From Megachile rotundata (taxonomy: Eukaryota > Arthropoda > Insecta > Hymenoptera > Megachilidae): a stretch of 64,000 nt of DNA. Shown here in pieces: positions 1 through 14,481 of the stretch. The DNA lies in the NCBI RefSeq assembly GCF_050947335.1, contig NW_027473689.1, positions 111,670 to 175,669 on the forward strand. Direction: 5' to 3'. The translations under genes were made by a program, and so were the position numbers. Every line of letters begins with the position of its first letter. Within the stretch, counting starts at the first letter, position 1. The notes under the pieces are model-generated. The model made no database searches and was not told the DNA's origin. It worked only from the letters and a program-made list of their open reading frames with translations.

Positions 1-1466
1 TACTTATTACTGTTAATATTATCAATCTAACGCATATTATTAGCCATATTATGCTTATATGATCGACAGAACGACAATTACTATACTTATTATACTCACT
101 GTTATCAATAAAACTCATATTATTAACCATATTATGCAAATTTGATCGATAGAACGACAATCACTCTACTTATTACTCTTATTATTATCAACCTAACTCA
201 TATTATTAGCCATATTATGCTTATATGATCGATAGAACGACAATTACTATACTTATTACTCTTATTATCATCAATCTAACTCATATTATTAGCCATATTA
301 TGCTTATATGATCGATAGAACGACAAATACTATACTTATTACTCTTATTATTATCAATCTAACTCATATTATTAGCCATATTATGCTTATATGATCGATA
401 GAACGACAATTACTATACTCACTACTCTTATTATTATCAATCTAACTCATATTATTAGCCATATTATGCTTATATGATCGATAGAACGACAATTACTGTA
501 CTTATTACTCTTATCATTATCGATCTAACTCATATTATTAGCCATATTATGCTTATATGATCGATAGAACGACAATTACTATACTTATTACTCTTATTAT
601 TATGAATCTAACTCATATTATTAACCATATTATGCAGATATGATCGATAGAACTACAATTACTATACTCATTACTCTTATTATTATTAATCTAACTGATA
701 TTATTAGCCATATTATGCTAATATGATCGATAGAACTACAATTACTATACTCATTACTCTTATTATTATCAATCCAACTCATGTTATTACCCATATTATG
801 CTTATATGATCGATACAACGACAATCACTATACTTATTACTCTTATTATTATCAACCTAACTCATATTATTAGCCATATTATGCTTATATTATCGATAGA
901 ACGACAATTACTATACTTATTACTGTTAATATTATCAATCTAACGCATATTATTAGCCATATTATGCTTATATGATCGACAGAACGACAATTACTATACT
1001 TATTATACTCACTGTTATCAATAAAACTCATATTATTAACCATATTATGCAAATTTGATCGATAGAACGACAATCACTCTACTTATTACTCTTATTATTA
1101 TCAACCTAACTCATATTATTAGCCATATTATGCTTATATGATCGATAGAACGACAATTACTATACTTATTACTCTTATTATCATCAATCTAACTCATATT
1201 ATTAGCCATATTATGCTTATATGATCGATAGAACGACAAATACTATACTTATTACTCTTATTATTATCAATCTAACTCATATTATTAGCCATATTATGCT
1301 TATATGATCGATAGAACGACAATTACTATACTCACTACTCTTATTATTATCAATCTAACTCATATTATTAGCCATATTATGCTTATATGATCGATAGAAC
1401 GACAATTACTGTACTGATTACTCTTATCATTATCGATCTAACTCATACTATTAGCCATATTATGCT
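1..1466 (+). repeat. 11-monomer (913-bp) duplication in block 1
   Basis: Positions 1 to about 553 recur at 914 to about 1,466, an offset of 913 bp or 11 monomers. I saw only about two differences: TACTTATT becomes TACTGATT near 1,415, and CATATTATT becomes CATACTATT near 1,446. The shared stretch includes the monomer with CAAATTTGATCG (about 137 and 1,050), the ACTCACTGTTATCAATAAAA variant and the CATTATCGATCT variant. Similarity drops after about 1,466, where the second copy continues with TTATCGATATAACG. The left end lies outside the window, so the full extent is unknown. Confidence 0.85.
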
Positions 1467-2040
1467 TATATTATCGATATAACGACAATTACTATACTTA
1501 TTACTGTTATTATTATCAATCTAACTCATATTATTAGCCATATTATGCTTATATGAACGACAGAACGACAATTACTGTACTTATTACTCTTATCATTATC
1601 AATCTAAGTCATATTATTAGCCGTATTATGCTTATATGATCGATAGAACGACAATTACTATACTTATTACTCTTATTATTATCAATCTAACTCATATTAT
1701 TAGCCATATTATGCTTAAATGATCGATAGAACGACAATTACTATACTTATTACACTCACTGTTATCAATCTAACTCATATTATTAACCATATTATGCAAA
1801 TTTGATCGATAGAACGACAATCACTATACTTATTACTCTTATTATTATCAACCTAACTCATATTATTAGCCATATTATGCTTAAATGATCGATAGAACAA
1901 CAATTACTATACTTATTGCTCTTATTATTATAAATCTAACTCATATTATTAGCCATATTATGCTTATATGATCGATAGAACGACAATTACTATACTTATT
2001 ACTCTTATTATTATCAATCTAACTCATATTATTAACCATA

Positions 2041-2630
2041 TTATGCAGACATGATCGATAGTACGACATTTACTATACCTATTACTCTTATTATTATCAA
2101 CCTAACACATATTATTAGCCATATTATGCTTATATGATCGATAGAACGACAATTACTATACTTATTATTCTTATTATTATCAATCTAACTCATATTATTA
2201 ACCATATTATGCAGACATGATCGATAGCACGACATTTACTATACCTATTACTCTTATTATTATCAACCTAACACATATTATTAGCCATATTATGCTTATA
2301 TGATCGATAGAACGACAATTACTATACTTATTATTCTTATTATTATCAATCTAACTCATATTATTAGCCATATTATGCTTAAATGATCGATAGAACGACA
2401 ATTACTATACATATTACTCTTATTTTTATCAATCTAACTCATATTATTAAACATATTATGCTAATATGATCGATAGAACGACAATTACTATACTTATTAC
2501 ACTCACTATTATCAATCTAACTCATATTATTAACCATATTATGCAGACATGATCGATAGCACGACATTTACTATACCTATTACTCTTATTATTATCAACC
2601 TAACACATATTATTAGCCATATTATGCTTA
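2041..2630 (+). repeat. Two-monomer duplication marked by the GCAGACATGATCG variant
   Basis: The marker GCAGACATGATCGATAG followed by ACGACATTTACTATACC occurs at about 2,045, 2,211 and 2,543, offsets of 166 and 332 bp (two and four monomers). It recurs at about 4,286 in the 21-monomer duplicate. The first copy reads GATAGTACG and the later ones GATAGCACG. This is a local dimer expansion. The CATTTACTATACC form is the one in block 1; the counterpart in blocks 2 and 3 reads CATTTTCTATACC. Confidence 0.75.
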
Positions 2631-5218
2631 TATGATCGATAGAACGACAATTACTATACTTATTATTCTTATTATTATCAATCTAACTCATATTATTAGC
2701 CATATTATGCTTAAATGATCGATAGAACGACAATTACTATACTTATTACTCTTATTATTATCAATCTAACTCATATTATTAGCCATATTATGCTTATATG
2801 ATCGATAGAACGAGAATTACTATACTCACTACTCTTAGTATTATCAATCTAACTCATATTATTAGCCATATTATGCTTATATTATCGATAGAACGACAAT
2901 TACTATACTTATTACTGTTATTATTATCAATCTAACTCATATTATTAGCCATATTATACTTATATTATCGATAGAACGACAATTACCATACTTATTACTG
3001 TTAATATTATTAATCTAATGCATATTATTAGCCATATTATGCTTATATGATCGACAGAACGACAATTACTATACTTATTACACCCACTGTTATCAATAAA
3101 ACTCATATTATTAACCATATTATGCAAATTTGATCGATAGAACGACAATCATTCTACTTATTACTCTTATTATTATCAACCTAACTCATATTATTAGCTA
3201 TATTATGCTTATATGATCGATAGAACGACAATCACTATACTTATTACTCTTATTATTATCAACCTAACTCATACTATTAGCCATATTATGCTTATATTAT
3301 CGATATAACGACAATTACTATACTTATTACTGTTATTATTATCAATCTAACTCATATTATTAGCCATATTATGCTTATATGAACGACAGAACGAGAATTA
3401 CTGTACTTATTACTCTTATCGTTATCAATCTAAGTCATATTATTAGCCGTATTATGCTTATATGATCGATAGAACGACAATTACTATACTTATTACTCTT
3501 ATTATTATCAACCTAACTCATATTACTAGCCATATTATGCTTATATGAAGGATAGAACGACAATCACTATACTTATTACTCTTATTATTATCAATCTAAC
3601 TCATATTATTAGCCATATTATGCTTATATTATCGATATAACGACAATTACTATACTTATTACACTCACTGTCATCAATCTAACTCATATTATTAACCATA
3701 TTATGCAAATTTGATCGATAGAACGACAATCACTATACTTATTACTCTTATTATTATCAACCTAACTCATATTATTAGCCATATTATGCTTAAATGATCG
3801 ATAGAACAACAATTACTATACTTATTGCTCTTATTATTATAAATCTAACTCATATTATTAGCCATATTATGCTTATATGATCGATAGAACGACAATTACT
3901 ATACTTATTACTCTTATTATTATGAATCTAACTCATATTATTAACCATATTATGCAGATATGATCGATAGAACTACAATTACTATACTCATTACTCTTAT
4001 TATTATTAATCTAACTGATATTATTAGCCATATTATGCTTATATGATCGATAGAACGACAATTACTATACTTATTATTCTTATTATTATCAATCTATCTC
4101 ATATTATTAGCCATATTATGCTTAAATGATCGATAGAACGACAATTACTATACATATTACTCTTATTTTTATCAATCTAACTCATATTATTAAACATATT
4201 ATGCTAATATGATCGATAGAACGACAATTACTATACTTATTACACTCACTATTATCAATCTAACTCATATTATTAACCATATTATGCAGACATGATCGAT
4301 AGCACGACATTTACTATACCTATTACTCTTATTATTATCAACCTAACACATATTATTAGCCATATTATGCTTATATGATCGATAGAACGACAATTACTAT
4401 ACTTATTATTCTTATTATTATCAATCTAACTCATATTATTAGCCATATTATGCTTAAATGATCGATAGAACGACAATTACTATACTTATTACTCTTATTA
4501 TTATCAATATAACTCATATTATTAGCCATATTATGCTTATATGATCGATAGAACGAGAATTACTATACTCACTACTCTTAGTATTATCAATCTAACTCAT
4601 ATTATTAGCCATATTATGCTTATATTATCGATAGAACGACAATTACTATACTTATTACTGTTATTATTATCAATCTAACTCATATTATTAGCCATATTAT
4701 GCTTAAATGATCGATAGAACGACAATTACTATACTTATTACTGTTAATATTATCAATCTAACGCATATTATTAGCCATATTATGCTTATATGATCGACAG
4801 AACGACAATTACTATACTTATTACACTCACTGTTATCAATAAAACTCATACTATTAACCATATTATGCAAATTTGATCGATAGAACGACAATCACTCTAC
4901 TTATTACTCTTATTATTATCAACCTAACTCATATTATTAGCCATATTATGCTTATATGATCGATAGAACGACAATCACTATACTTATTACTCTTATTATT
5001 ATCAACCTAACTCATACTATTAGCCATATTATGCTTATATTATCGATATAACGACAATTACTATACTTATTACTGTTATTATTATCAATCTAACTCATAT
5101 TATTAGCCATATTATGCTTATATGAACGACAGAACGACAATTACTGTACTTATTACTCTTATCATTATCAATCTAAGTCATATTATTAGCCGTATTATTC
5201 TTATATGATCGATAGAAC
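2270..5218 (+). repeat. 21-monomer (1,743-bp) duplication
   Basis: About 2,270-3,475 aligns with about 4,013-5,218 at a constant offset of 1,743 bp (21 x 83). Shared markers include the TACATATTACTCTTATTTTT monomer (2,408 and 4,151), the GCAGACATG monomer (2,543 and 4,286), the GAGAATTACTATACTCACTACTC monomer given here only by its start near 2,811 and 4,554, and the CGATATAACG monomer (3,301 and 5,044). Scattered substitutions separate the copies, for example CTAACTC versus CTATCTC near 4,095. The copies are therefore older or less homogenised than the identical 13-monomer repeat in block 2. Confidence 0.85.
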
Positions 5219-5736
5219 TACAATTACTATACTCATTACTCTTATTATTATTAATCTAACTGATATTATTAGCCATATTATGCTTAAATGATCGATAGAA
5301 CGACAATTACTATACTTATTACACTCACTGTTATCAATCTAACTCATATTATTAACCATATTATGCAAATTTGATCGATAGAACGACAATCACTATACTT
5401 ATTACTCTTATTATTATCAACCTAACTCATATTATTAGCCATATTATGCTTAAATGATCGATAGAACAACAATTACTATACTTATTGCTCTTATTATTAT
5501 AAATCTAACTCATATTATTAGCCATATTATGCTTATATGATCGATAGAACGACAATTACTATACTTATTACTCTTATTATTATGAATCTAACTCATATTA
5601 TTAACCATATTATGCAGATATGATCGATAGAACTACAATTACTATACTCATTACTCTTATTATTATTAATCTAACTGATATTATTAGCCATATTATGCTT
5701 ATATGATCGATAGAACGACAATTACTATACTTATTA
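3640..5736 (+). repeat. 20-monomer (1,660-bp) offset repeat
   Basis: About 3,640-4,076 recurs at about 5,300-5,736, an offset of 1,660 bp or 20 monomers. The shared order is the ACACTCACTG variant, the GCAAATTTGATCG monomer, the AGAACAACAATT variant with TTATTGCTC, the TTATGAATCTAACTC monomer, and the AACTACAATT monomer with TTATTAATCTAACTG. It lies directly downstream of the segment with the 21-monomer offset, so one monomer was gained or lost between the two phases, as unequal crossing-over would produce. Confidence 0.8.
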
Positions 5737-6349
5737 CTCTTATTATCATCAATCTAACTCATATTATTAGCCATATTATGCTTATATGATCGATAGAACG
5801 ACAAATACTATACTTATTACTCTTATTGTTATCAATCTAACTCATATTATTAACCATATTATGCTAATATGATCGATAGAACTACAATTACTATACTCAT
5901 TACTCTTATTATTATCAATCCAACTCATGTTATTACCCATATTATGCTTATATGATCGATAGAACGACAATCACTATACTTATTACTCTTATTATTATCA
6001 ACCTAACTCATATTATTAGCCATATTATGCTTATATTATCGTTAGAACGACAATTACTATACTTATTACTGTTAATATTATCAATCTAACGCATATTATT
6101 AGCCATATTATGCTTATATGATCGACAGAACGACAATTACTATACTTATTATACTCACTGTTATCAATAAAACTCATATTATTAACCATATTATGCAAAT
6201 TTGATCGATAGAACGACAATCACTCTACTTATTACTCTTATTATTATCAACCTAACTCATATTATTAGCCATATTATGCTTATATGATCGATAGAACGAC
6301 AATCACTATACTTATTACTCTTATTATTATCAACCTAACTCATACTATT

Positions 6350-6449
6350 NNNNNNNNNNNNNNNNNNNNNNNNNNNNNNNNNNNNNNNNNNNNNNNNNNN
6401 NNNNNNNNNNNNNNNNNNNNNNNNNNNNNNNNNNNNNNNNNNNNNNNNN
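6350..6449. other. Assembly gap of 100 Ns
   Basis: There are exactly 100 Ns. A round 100 is the usual placeholder for a scaffold gap of unknown size, so the distance across it should not be trusted. The left flank stops in mid-monomer at CTCATACTATT, and the right flank resumes with TATAAGCATAATATGGC in the opposite repeat orientation. The orientation switch is therefore inside the gap or created by how two contigs were joined. Confidence 0.97.
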
Positions 6450-6450
6450 T

Positions 6451-7630
6451 ATAAGCATAATATGGCTAATAATATCAGTTAGATTAATAATAATAAGAGT
6501 AATGAGTATAGTAATTGTAGTTCTATCGATCATATCTGCATAATATGGTTAATAATATGAGTTAGATTCATAATAATAAGAGTAATAAGTATAGTAATTG
6601 TCGTTCTATCGATCATATAAGCATAATATGGCTAATAATATGAGTTAGATTTATAATAATAAGAGTAATAAGTATAGTAATTGTTGTTCTATCGATCATT
6701 TAAGCATAATATGGCTAATAATATGAGTTAGGTTGATAATACTAAGAGTAATAAGTAGAGTGATTGTCGTTCTATCCAACAAATTTGCATAATATGGTTA
6801 ATAATATGAGTTTTATTGATAACAGTGAGTGTAATAAGTATAGTAATTGTCGTTCTGTCGATCATGTAAGCATAATATGGCTAATAATATGAGTTAGATT
6901 GATAATAATAAGAGTAATACGTATAGTAATTGTCGTTCTATCGATCATTTAAGCATAATATGGCTAATAATATGAGTTAGGTTGATAATAGTAAGAGTAA
7001 TAAGTATAGTAATTGTCGTTCTATCGATAATATAAGCATAATATGGCTAATAATATGAGTTAGGTTGATAATAATAAGAGTAATAAGTATAGTGATTGTC
7101 GTTCTATCGATCATATAAGCATAATATGGGTAATAACATGAGTTGGATTGATAATAATAAGAGTAATGAGTATAGTAATTGTAGTTCTATCGATCATATT
7201 AGCATAATATGGTTAATAATATGAGTTAGATTGATAATAATAAGAGTAATAAGTATAGTATTTGTCGTTCTATCGATCATATAAGCATAATATGGCTAAT
7301 AATATGAGTTAGATTGATGATAATAAGAGTAATAAGTATAGTAATTGTCGTTCTATCGATCATATAAGCATAATATGGCTAATAATATCAGTTAGATTAA
7401 TAATAATAAGAGTAATGAGTATAGTAATTGTAGTTCTATCGATCATATCTGCATAATATGGTTAATAATATGAGTTAGATTCATAATAATAAGAGTAATA
7501 AGTATAGTAATTGTCGTTCTATCGATCATATAAGCATAATATGGCTAATAATATGAGTTAGATTTATAATAATAAGAGTAATAAGTATAGTAATTGTTGT
7601 TCTATCGATCATTTAAGCATAATATGGCTA
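6451..7630 (-). repeat. 11-monomer (913-bp) offset repeat next to the gap
   Basis: The AATATCAGTTAGATTAATAA monomer after the gap (about 6,464) recurs 913 bp later (about 7,377). It is followed in both places by the ATATCTGCATAATATGGTT, GTTAGATTCATAATAATAAG and GTTAGATTTATAATAATAAG monomers in the same order. The first copy diverges around 6,741-6,790, where it has AATACTAAGAG and CTATCCAACAAATTTGC instead of the usual CTATCGATCAAATTTGC. The CTATCCAAC form appears only here as far as I could see. Confidence 0.7.
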
Positions 7631-10600
7631 ATAATATGAGTTAGGTTGATAATAATAAGAGTAATAAGTATAGTGATTGTCGTTCTATCGATCAAATTTG
7701 CATAATATGGTTAATAATATGAGTTATATTGATAACAGTGAGTGTAATAAGTATAGTAATTGTCGTTCTATCGATCATTTAAGCATAATATGGCTAATAA
7801 TATGAGTTAGATTGATAATAATAACAGTAATAAGTATAGTAATTGTCGTTCTATCGATAATATAAGCATAATATGGCTAATAATATGAGTTAGATTGATA
7901 ATACTAAGAGTAGTGAGTATAGTAATTCTCGTTCTATCGATCATATAAGCATAATATGGCTAATAATATGAGTTACATTGATAATAATAAGAGTAATAAG
8001 TATAGTAATTGCCGTTCTATCGATCATATAAGCATAATATGGCTAATAATATGAGTTAGATTGATAATAATAAGAGTAATAAGTATAGTAATTGTCGTTC
8101 TATCGATCATTTAAGCATAATATGGCTAATAATATGAGTTAGATTGATAATAATGAGAGTAATAAGTATAGTAATTGTCGTTCTATCGATCATATAAGCA
8201 TAATATGGCTAATAATATGACTTAGATTGATAATGATAAGAGTAATAAGTACGGTAATTGTCGTTCTGTCGTTCATATAAGCATAATATGGCTAATAATA
8301 TGAGTTAGATTGATAATAATAACAGTAATAAGTATAGTAATTGTCGTTATATCGATAATATAAGCATAATATGGCTAATAATATGAGTTAGGTTGATAAT
8401 AATAAGAGTAATAAGTATAGTGATTGTCGTTCTATCGATCATATAAGCATAATATGGCTAATAATATGAGTTAGGTTGATAATAATAAGAGTAATAAGTA
8501 TAGTAATTGTCGTTCTATCGATCATATAAGCATAATACGGCTAATAATATGACTTAGATTGATAACGATAAGAGTAATAAGTACAGTAATTGTCGTTCTG
8601 TCGTTCATATAAGCATAATATGGCTAATAATATGAGTTAGATTGATAATAATAACAGTAATAAGTATAGTAATTGTCGTTATATCGATAATATAAGCATA
8701 ATATGGCTAATAGTATGAGTTAGGTTGATAATAATAAGAGTAATAAGTATAGTGATTGTCGTTCTATCGATCATATAAGCATAATATGGCTAATAATATG
8801 AGTTAGGTTGATAATAATAAGAGTAATAAGTAGAGTGATTGTCGTTCTATCGATCAAATTTGCATAATATGGTTAATAATATGAGTTTTATTGATAATAA
8901 TAACAGTAATAAGTATAGTAATTGTCGTTATATCGATAATATAAGCATAATATGGCTAATAATATGAGTTAGGTTGATAATAATAAGAGTAATAAGTATA
9001 GTGATTGTCGTTCTATCGATCATATAAGCATAATATGGCTAATAATATGAGTTAGGTTGATAATAATAAGAGTAATAAGTATAGTAATTGTCGTTCTATC
9101 GATCATATAAGCATAATACGGCTAATAATATGACTTAGATTGATAACGATAAGAGTAATAAGTACAGTAATTGTCGTTCTGTCGTTCATATAAGCATAAT
9201 ATGGCTAATAATATGAGTTAGATTGATAATAATAACAGTAATAAGTATAGTAATTGTCGTTATATCGATAATATAAGCATAATATGGCTAATAGTATGAG
9301 TTAGGTTGATAATAATAAGAGTAATAAGTATAGTGATTGTCGTTCTATCGATCATATAAGCATAATATGGCTAATAATATGAGTTAGGTTGATAATAATA
9401 AGAGTAATAAGTAGAGTGATTGTCGTTCTATCGATCAAATTCGCATAATATGGTTAATAATATGAGTTTTATTGATAACAGTGAGTGTAATAAGTATAGT
9501 AATTGTCGTTCTGTCGATCATATAAGCATAATATGGCTAATAATATGCGTTAGATTGATAATATTAACAGTAATAAGTATAGTAATTGTCGTTCTATCGA
9601 TAATATAAGCATAATATGGCTAATAATATGAGTTAGGTTGATAATAATAAGAGTAATAAGTATAGTGATTGTCGTTCTATCGATCATATAAGCATAATAT
9701 GGGTAATAACATGAGTTGGATTGATAATAATAAGAGTAATGAGTATAGTAATTGTAGTTCTATCGATCATATTAGCATAATATGGTTAATAATATGAGTT
9801 AGATTGATAATAATAAGAGTAATAAGTATAGTATTTGTCGTTCTATCGATCATATAAGCATAATATGGCTAATAATATGAGTTAGATTGATGATAATAAG
9901 AGTAATAAGTATAGTAATTGTCGTTCTATCGATCATATAAGCATAATATGGCTAATAATATCAGTTAGATTAATAATAATAAGAGTAATGAGTATAGTAA
10001 TTGTAGTTCTATCGATCATATCTGCATAATATGGTTAATAATATGAGTTAGATTCATAATAATAAGAGTAATAAGTATAGTAATTGTCGTTCTATCGATC
10101 ATATAAGCATAATATGGCTAATAATATGAGTTAGATTTATAATAATAAGAGCAATAAGTATAGTAATTGTCGTTCTATCGATCATTTAAGCATAATATGG
10201 CTAATAATATGAGTTAGGTTGATAATAATAAGAGTAATAAGTATAGTGATTGTCGTTCTATCGATCATATAAGCATAATATGGGTAATAACATGAGTTGG
10301 ATTGATAATAATAAGAGTAATGAGTATAGTAATTGTAGTTCTATCGATCATATTAGCATAATATGGTTAATAATATGAGTTAGATTGATAATAATAAGAG
10401 TAATAAGTATAGTATTTGTCGTTCTATCGATCATATAAGCATAATATGGCTAATAATATGAGTTAGATTGATGATAATAAGAGTAATAAGTATAGTAATT
10501 GTCGTTCTATCGTACATATAAGCATAATATGGCTAATAATATCAGTTAGATTAATAATAATAAGAGTAATGAGTACAGTAATTGTCGTTCTGTCGTTCAT

Positions 10601-10860
10601 ATAAGCATAATATGGCTAATAATATGAGTTAGATTGATAATAATAACAGTAATAAGTATAGTAATTGTCATTATATCGATAATATAAGCATAATATGGCT
10701 AATAATATGAGTTAGGTTGATAATAATAAGAGTAATAAGTATAGTGATTGTCGTTCTATCGATCATATAAGCATAATATGGGTAATAGTATGAGTTAGGT
10801 TGATAATAATAAGAGTAATAAGTATAGTGATTGTCGTTCTATCGATCATATAAGCATAAT
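7128..10860 (-). repeat. Seven-monomer (581-bp) higher-order cassette, clearest copies
   Basis: A fixed run of diverged monomers recurs through block 2. In + strand order the markers are GGGTAATAACATGAGTTGG, CATATTAGCATAATATGG with AGTATTTGTCG, GATTGATGATAATAAG, ATATCAGTTAGATTAATAAT with ATTGTAGTTC, ATATCTGCATAATATGG with GATTCATAATAAT, and GATTTATAATAATAAG. The GGG of the first marker lies at 7,128, 9,701 and 10,282; the last two are 581 bp (seven monomers) apart, and 7,128 to 9,701 is 31 monomers. Further copies begin near 12,191, 14,099, 16,673 and 18,582 and continue to about 47.6 kb. The cassette is often truncated or interrupted, so it is a recurring HOR module rather than a perfect HOR. 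Confidence 0.8.
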
Positions 10861-13800
10861 ATGGCTAATAATATGAGTTAGGTTGATAATAATAAGAGTA
10901 ATAAGTAGAGTGATTGTCGTTCTATCGATCAAATTTGCATAATATGGTTAATAATATGAGTTTTATTGATAACAGTGAGTGTAATAAGTATAGTAATTGT
11001 CGTTCTGTCGATCATATAAGCATAATATGGCTAATAATATGCGTTAGATTGATAATATTAACAGTAATAAGTATAGTAATTGTCGTTCTATCGATCATAT
11101 AAGCATAATATGGCTAATAATATCAGTTAGATTAATAATAATAAGAGTAATGAGTATAGTAATTGTAGTTCTATCGATCATATCTGCATAATATGGTTAA
11201 TAATATGAGTTAGATTCATAATAATAAGAGTAATAAGTATAGTAATTGTCGTTCTATCGATCATATAAGCATAATATGGCTAATAATATGAGTTAGATTT
11301 ATAATAATAAGAGCAATAAGTATAGTAATTGTCGTTCTATCGATCATTTAAGCATAATATGGCTAATAATATGAGTTAGATTGATAATAATAAGAGTAAT
11401 AAGTATAGAAATTGTCGTTCTATCGATCATATAAGCATAATACGGCTAATAATATGACTTAGATTGATAATGATAAGAGTAATAAGTACAGTAATTGTCG
11501 TTCTGTCGTTCATATAAGCATAATATGGCTAATAATATGAGTTAGATTGATAATAATAACAGTAATAAGTATAGTAATTGTCGTTCTATCGATAATATAA
11601 GCATAATATGGCTAATAATATGAGTTAGGTTGATAATAATAAGAGTAATAAGTATAGTAATTGTCGTTCTATCGATCATATAAGCATAATACGGCTAATA
11701 ATATGACTTAGATTGATAATGATAAGAGTAATAAGTACAGTAATTGTCGTTCTGTCGTTCATATAGGCATAATATGGCTAATAATATCAGTTAGATTAAT
11801 AATAATAAGAGTAATGAGTATAGTAATTGTAGTTCTATCGATCATATCTGCATAATATGGTTAATAATATGAGTTAGATTCATAATAATAAGAGTAATAA
11901 GTATAGTAATTGTCGTTCTATCGATCATATAAGCATAATACGGCTAATAATATGACTTAGATTGATAATGATAAGAGTAATAAGTACAGTAATTGTCGTT
12001 CTGTCGTTCATATAAGCATAATATGGCTAATAATGTGAGTTAGATTGATAATAATAACAGTAATAAGTATAGTAATTGTCGTTCTATCGATAATATAAGC
12101 ATAATATGGCTAATAATATGAGTTAGGTTGATAATAATAAGAGTAATAAGTATAGTGATTGTCGTTCTATCGATCATATAAGCATAATATGGGTAATAAC
12201 ATGAGTTGGATTGATAATAATAAGAGTAATGAGTATAGTAATTGTAGTTCTATCGATCATATTAGCATAATATGGTTAATAATATGAGTTAGATTGATAA
12301 TAATAAGAGTAATAAGTATAGTATTTGTCGTTCTATCGATCATATAAGCATAATATGGCTAATAATATGAGTTAGATTGATGATAATAAGAGTAATATGT
12401 ATAGTAATTGTCGTTCTATCGATCATATAAGCATAATATGGCTAATAATATCAGTTAGATTAATAATAATAAGAGTAATGAGTATAGTAATTGTAGTTCT
12501 ATCGATCATATCTGCATAATATGTTTAATAATATGAGTTAGATTCATAATAATAAGAGTAATAAGTATAGTAATTGTCGTTCTATCGATCATATAAGCAT
12601 AATATGGCTAATAATATGAGTTAGATTTATAATAATAAGAGCAATAAGTATAGTAATTGTTGTTCTATCGATCACTTAAGCATAATATGGCTAATAATAT
12701 GAGTTAGGTTGATAATAATAAGAGTAGTAAGTATAGTGATTGTCGTTCTATCGATCAAATTTGCATAATATGGTTAATAATATGAGTTAGATTGATAACA
12801 GTGAGTGTAATAAGTATAGTAATTGTCGTTCTATCGATCATTTAAGCATAATATGGCTAATAATATGAGTTAGATTGATAATAATAAGAGTAATAAGTAT
12901 AGTAATTGTCGTTCTATCGATCATATAAGCATAATACGGCTAATAATATGACTTAGATTGATAATGATAAGAGTAATAAGTACAGTAATTGTCGTTCTGT
13001 CGTTCATATAAGCATAATATGGCTAATAATATGAGTTAGATTGATAATAATAACAGTAATAAGTATAGTAATTGTCGTTATATCGATAATATAAGCACAA
13101 TATGGCTAATAGTATGAGTTAGGTTGATAATAATAAGAGTAATAAGTATAGTGATTGTCGTTCTATCGATCATATAAGCATAATATGGCTAATAATATGA
13201 GTTAGATTGATAATACTAAGAGTAGTGAGTATAGTAATTCTCGTTCTATCGATCATATAAGCATAATATGGCTAATAATATGAGTTAGATTGATAATAAT
13301 AAGAGTAATAAGTATAGTAATTGCCGTTCTATCGATCATATAAGCATAATATGGCTAATAATATGAGTTAGATTGATAATAATAAGAGTAATAAGTATAG
13401 TAATTGTCGTTCTATCGATCATTTAAGCATAATATGGCTAATAATATGAGTTAGATTGATAATAATAAGAGTAATAAATATAGTAATTGTCGTTCTATCG
13501 ATCATATAAGCATAATATGGCTAATAATATGACTTAGATTGATAATGATAAGAGTAATAAGTACAGTAATTGTCGTTCTGTCGTTCATATAAGCATAATA
13601 TGGCTAATAATATGAGTTAGATTGATAATAATAACAGTAATAAGTATAGTAATTGTCGTTATATCGATAATATAATCATAATATGGCTAATAATATGAGT
13701 TAGGTTGATAATAATAAGAGTAATAAGTATAGTGATTGTCGTTATATCGATCATATAAGCATAATATGGCTAATAATATGAGTTAGATTTATAATAATAA

Positions 13801-14481
13801 GAGTAATAAGTATAGTAATTGTTGTTCTATCGATCATTTAAGCATAATATGGCTAATAATATGAGTTAGGTTGATAATAATAAGAGTAATAAGTATAGTG
13901 ATTGTCGTTCTATCGATCAAATTTGCATAATATGGTTAATAATATGAGTTAGATTGATAACAGTGAGTGTAATAAGTATAGTAATTGTCGTTCTATCGAT
14001 AATATAAGCATAATATGGCTAATAATATGAGTTAGGTTGATAATAATAAGAGTAATAAGTATAGTGATTGTCGTTCTATCGATCATATAAGCATAATATG
14101 GGTAATAACATGAGTTGGATTGATAATAATAAGAGTAATGAGTATAGTAATTGTAGTTCTATCGATCATATTAGCATAATATGGTTAATAATATGAGTTA
14201 GATTGATAATAGTAAGAGTAATAAGTATAGTATTTGTCGTTCTATCGATCATATAAGCATAATATGGCTAATAATATGAGTTAGATTGATGATAATAAGA
14301 GTAATAAGTATAGTAATTGTCGTTCTATCGATCATATAAGCATAATATGGCTAATAATATCAGTTAGATTAATAATAATAAGAGTAATGAGTATAGTAAT
14401 TGTAGTTCTATCGATCATATCTGCATAATATGGTTAATAATATGAGTTAGATTCATAATAATAAGAGTGATAAGTATAGTA

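Larger units (their letters stand above)
1..6349 (+). repeat. 83-bp satellite array, block 1 (forward orientation)
   Basis: This is an uninterrupted head-to-tail array of an 83-bp monomer, about 76 copies. Landmarks in order along the + strand are TGATCGATAGAACGACAATT, then ACTATACTTATTACTC, then TTATTATTATCAATCTAACT, then CATATTATTAGC and CATATTATGC. The ATGC landmark falls at 51, 134 and 217, exactly 83 bp apart, and longer offsets in this block are also multiples of 83, so indels are essentially absent. A typical monomer has 14 C and 6 G, which makes the + strand C-rich. I see no gene, RNA gene, transposon or unique sequence. The block ends in mid-monomer at the N run. Satellite identity is certain; the family and chromosomal location are unknown. 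Confidence 0.97.

Noticed and set aside
6450..10400. A second palindrome centred on the N gap
   Set aside because: Block 1 and the start of block 2 share monomer classes in opposite orientation, but marker spacing differs and block-specific variants do not mirror each other, so there is no arm-to-arm identity like that around 48,879.
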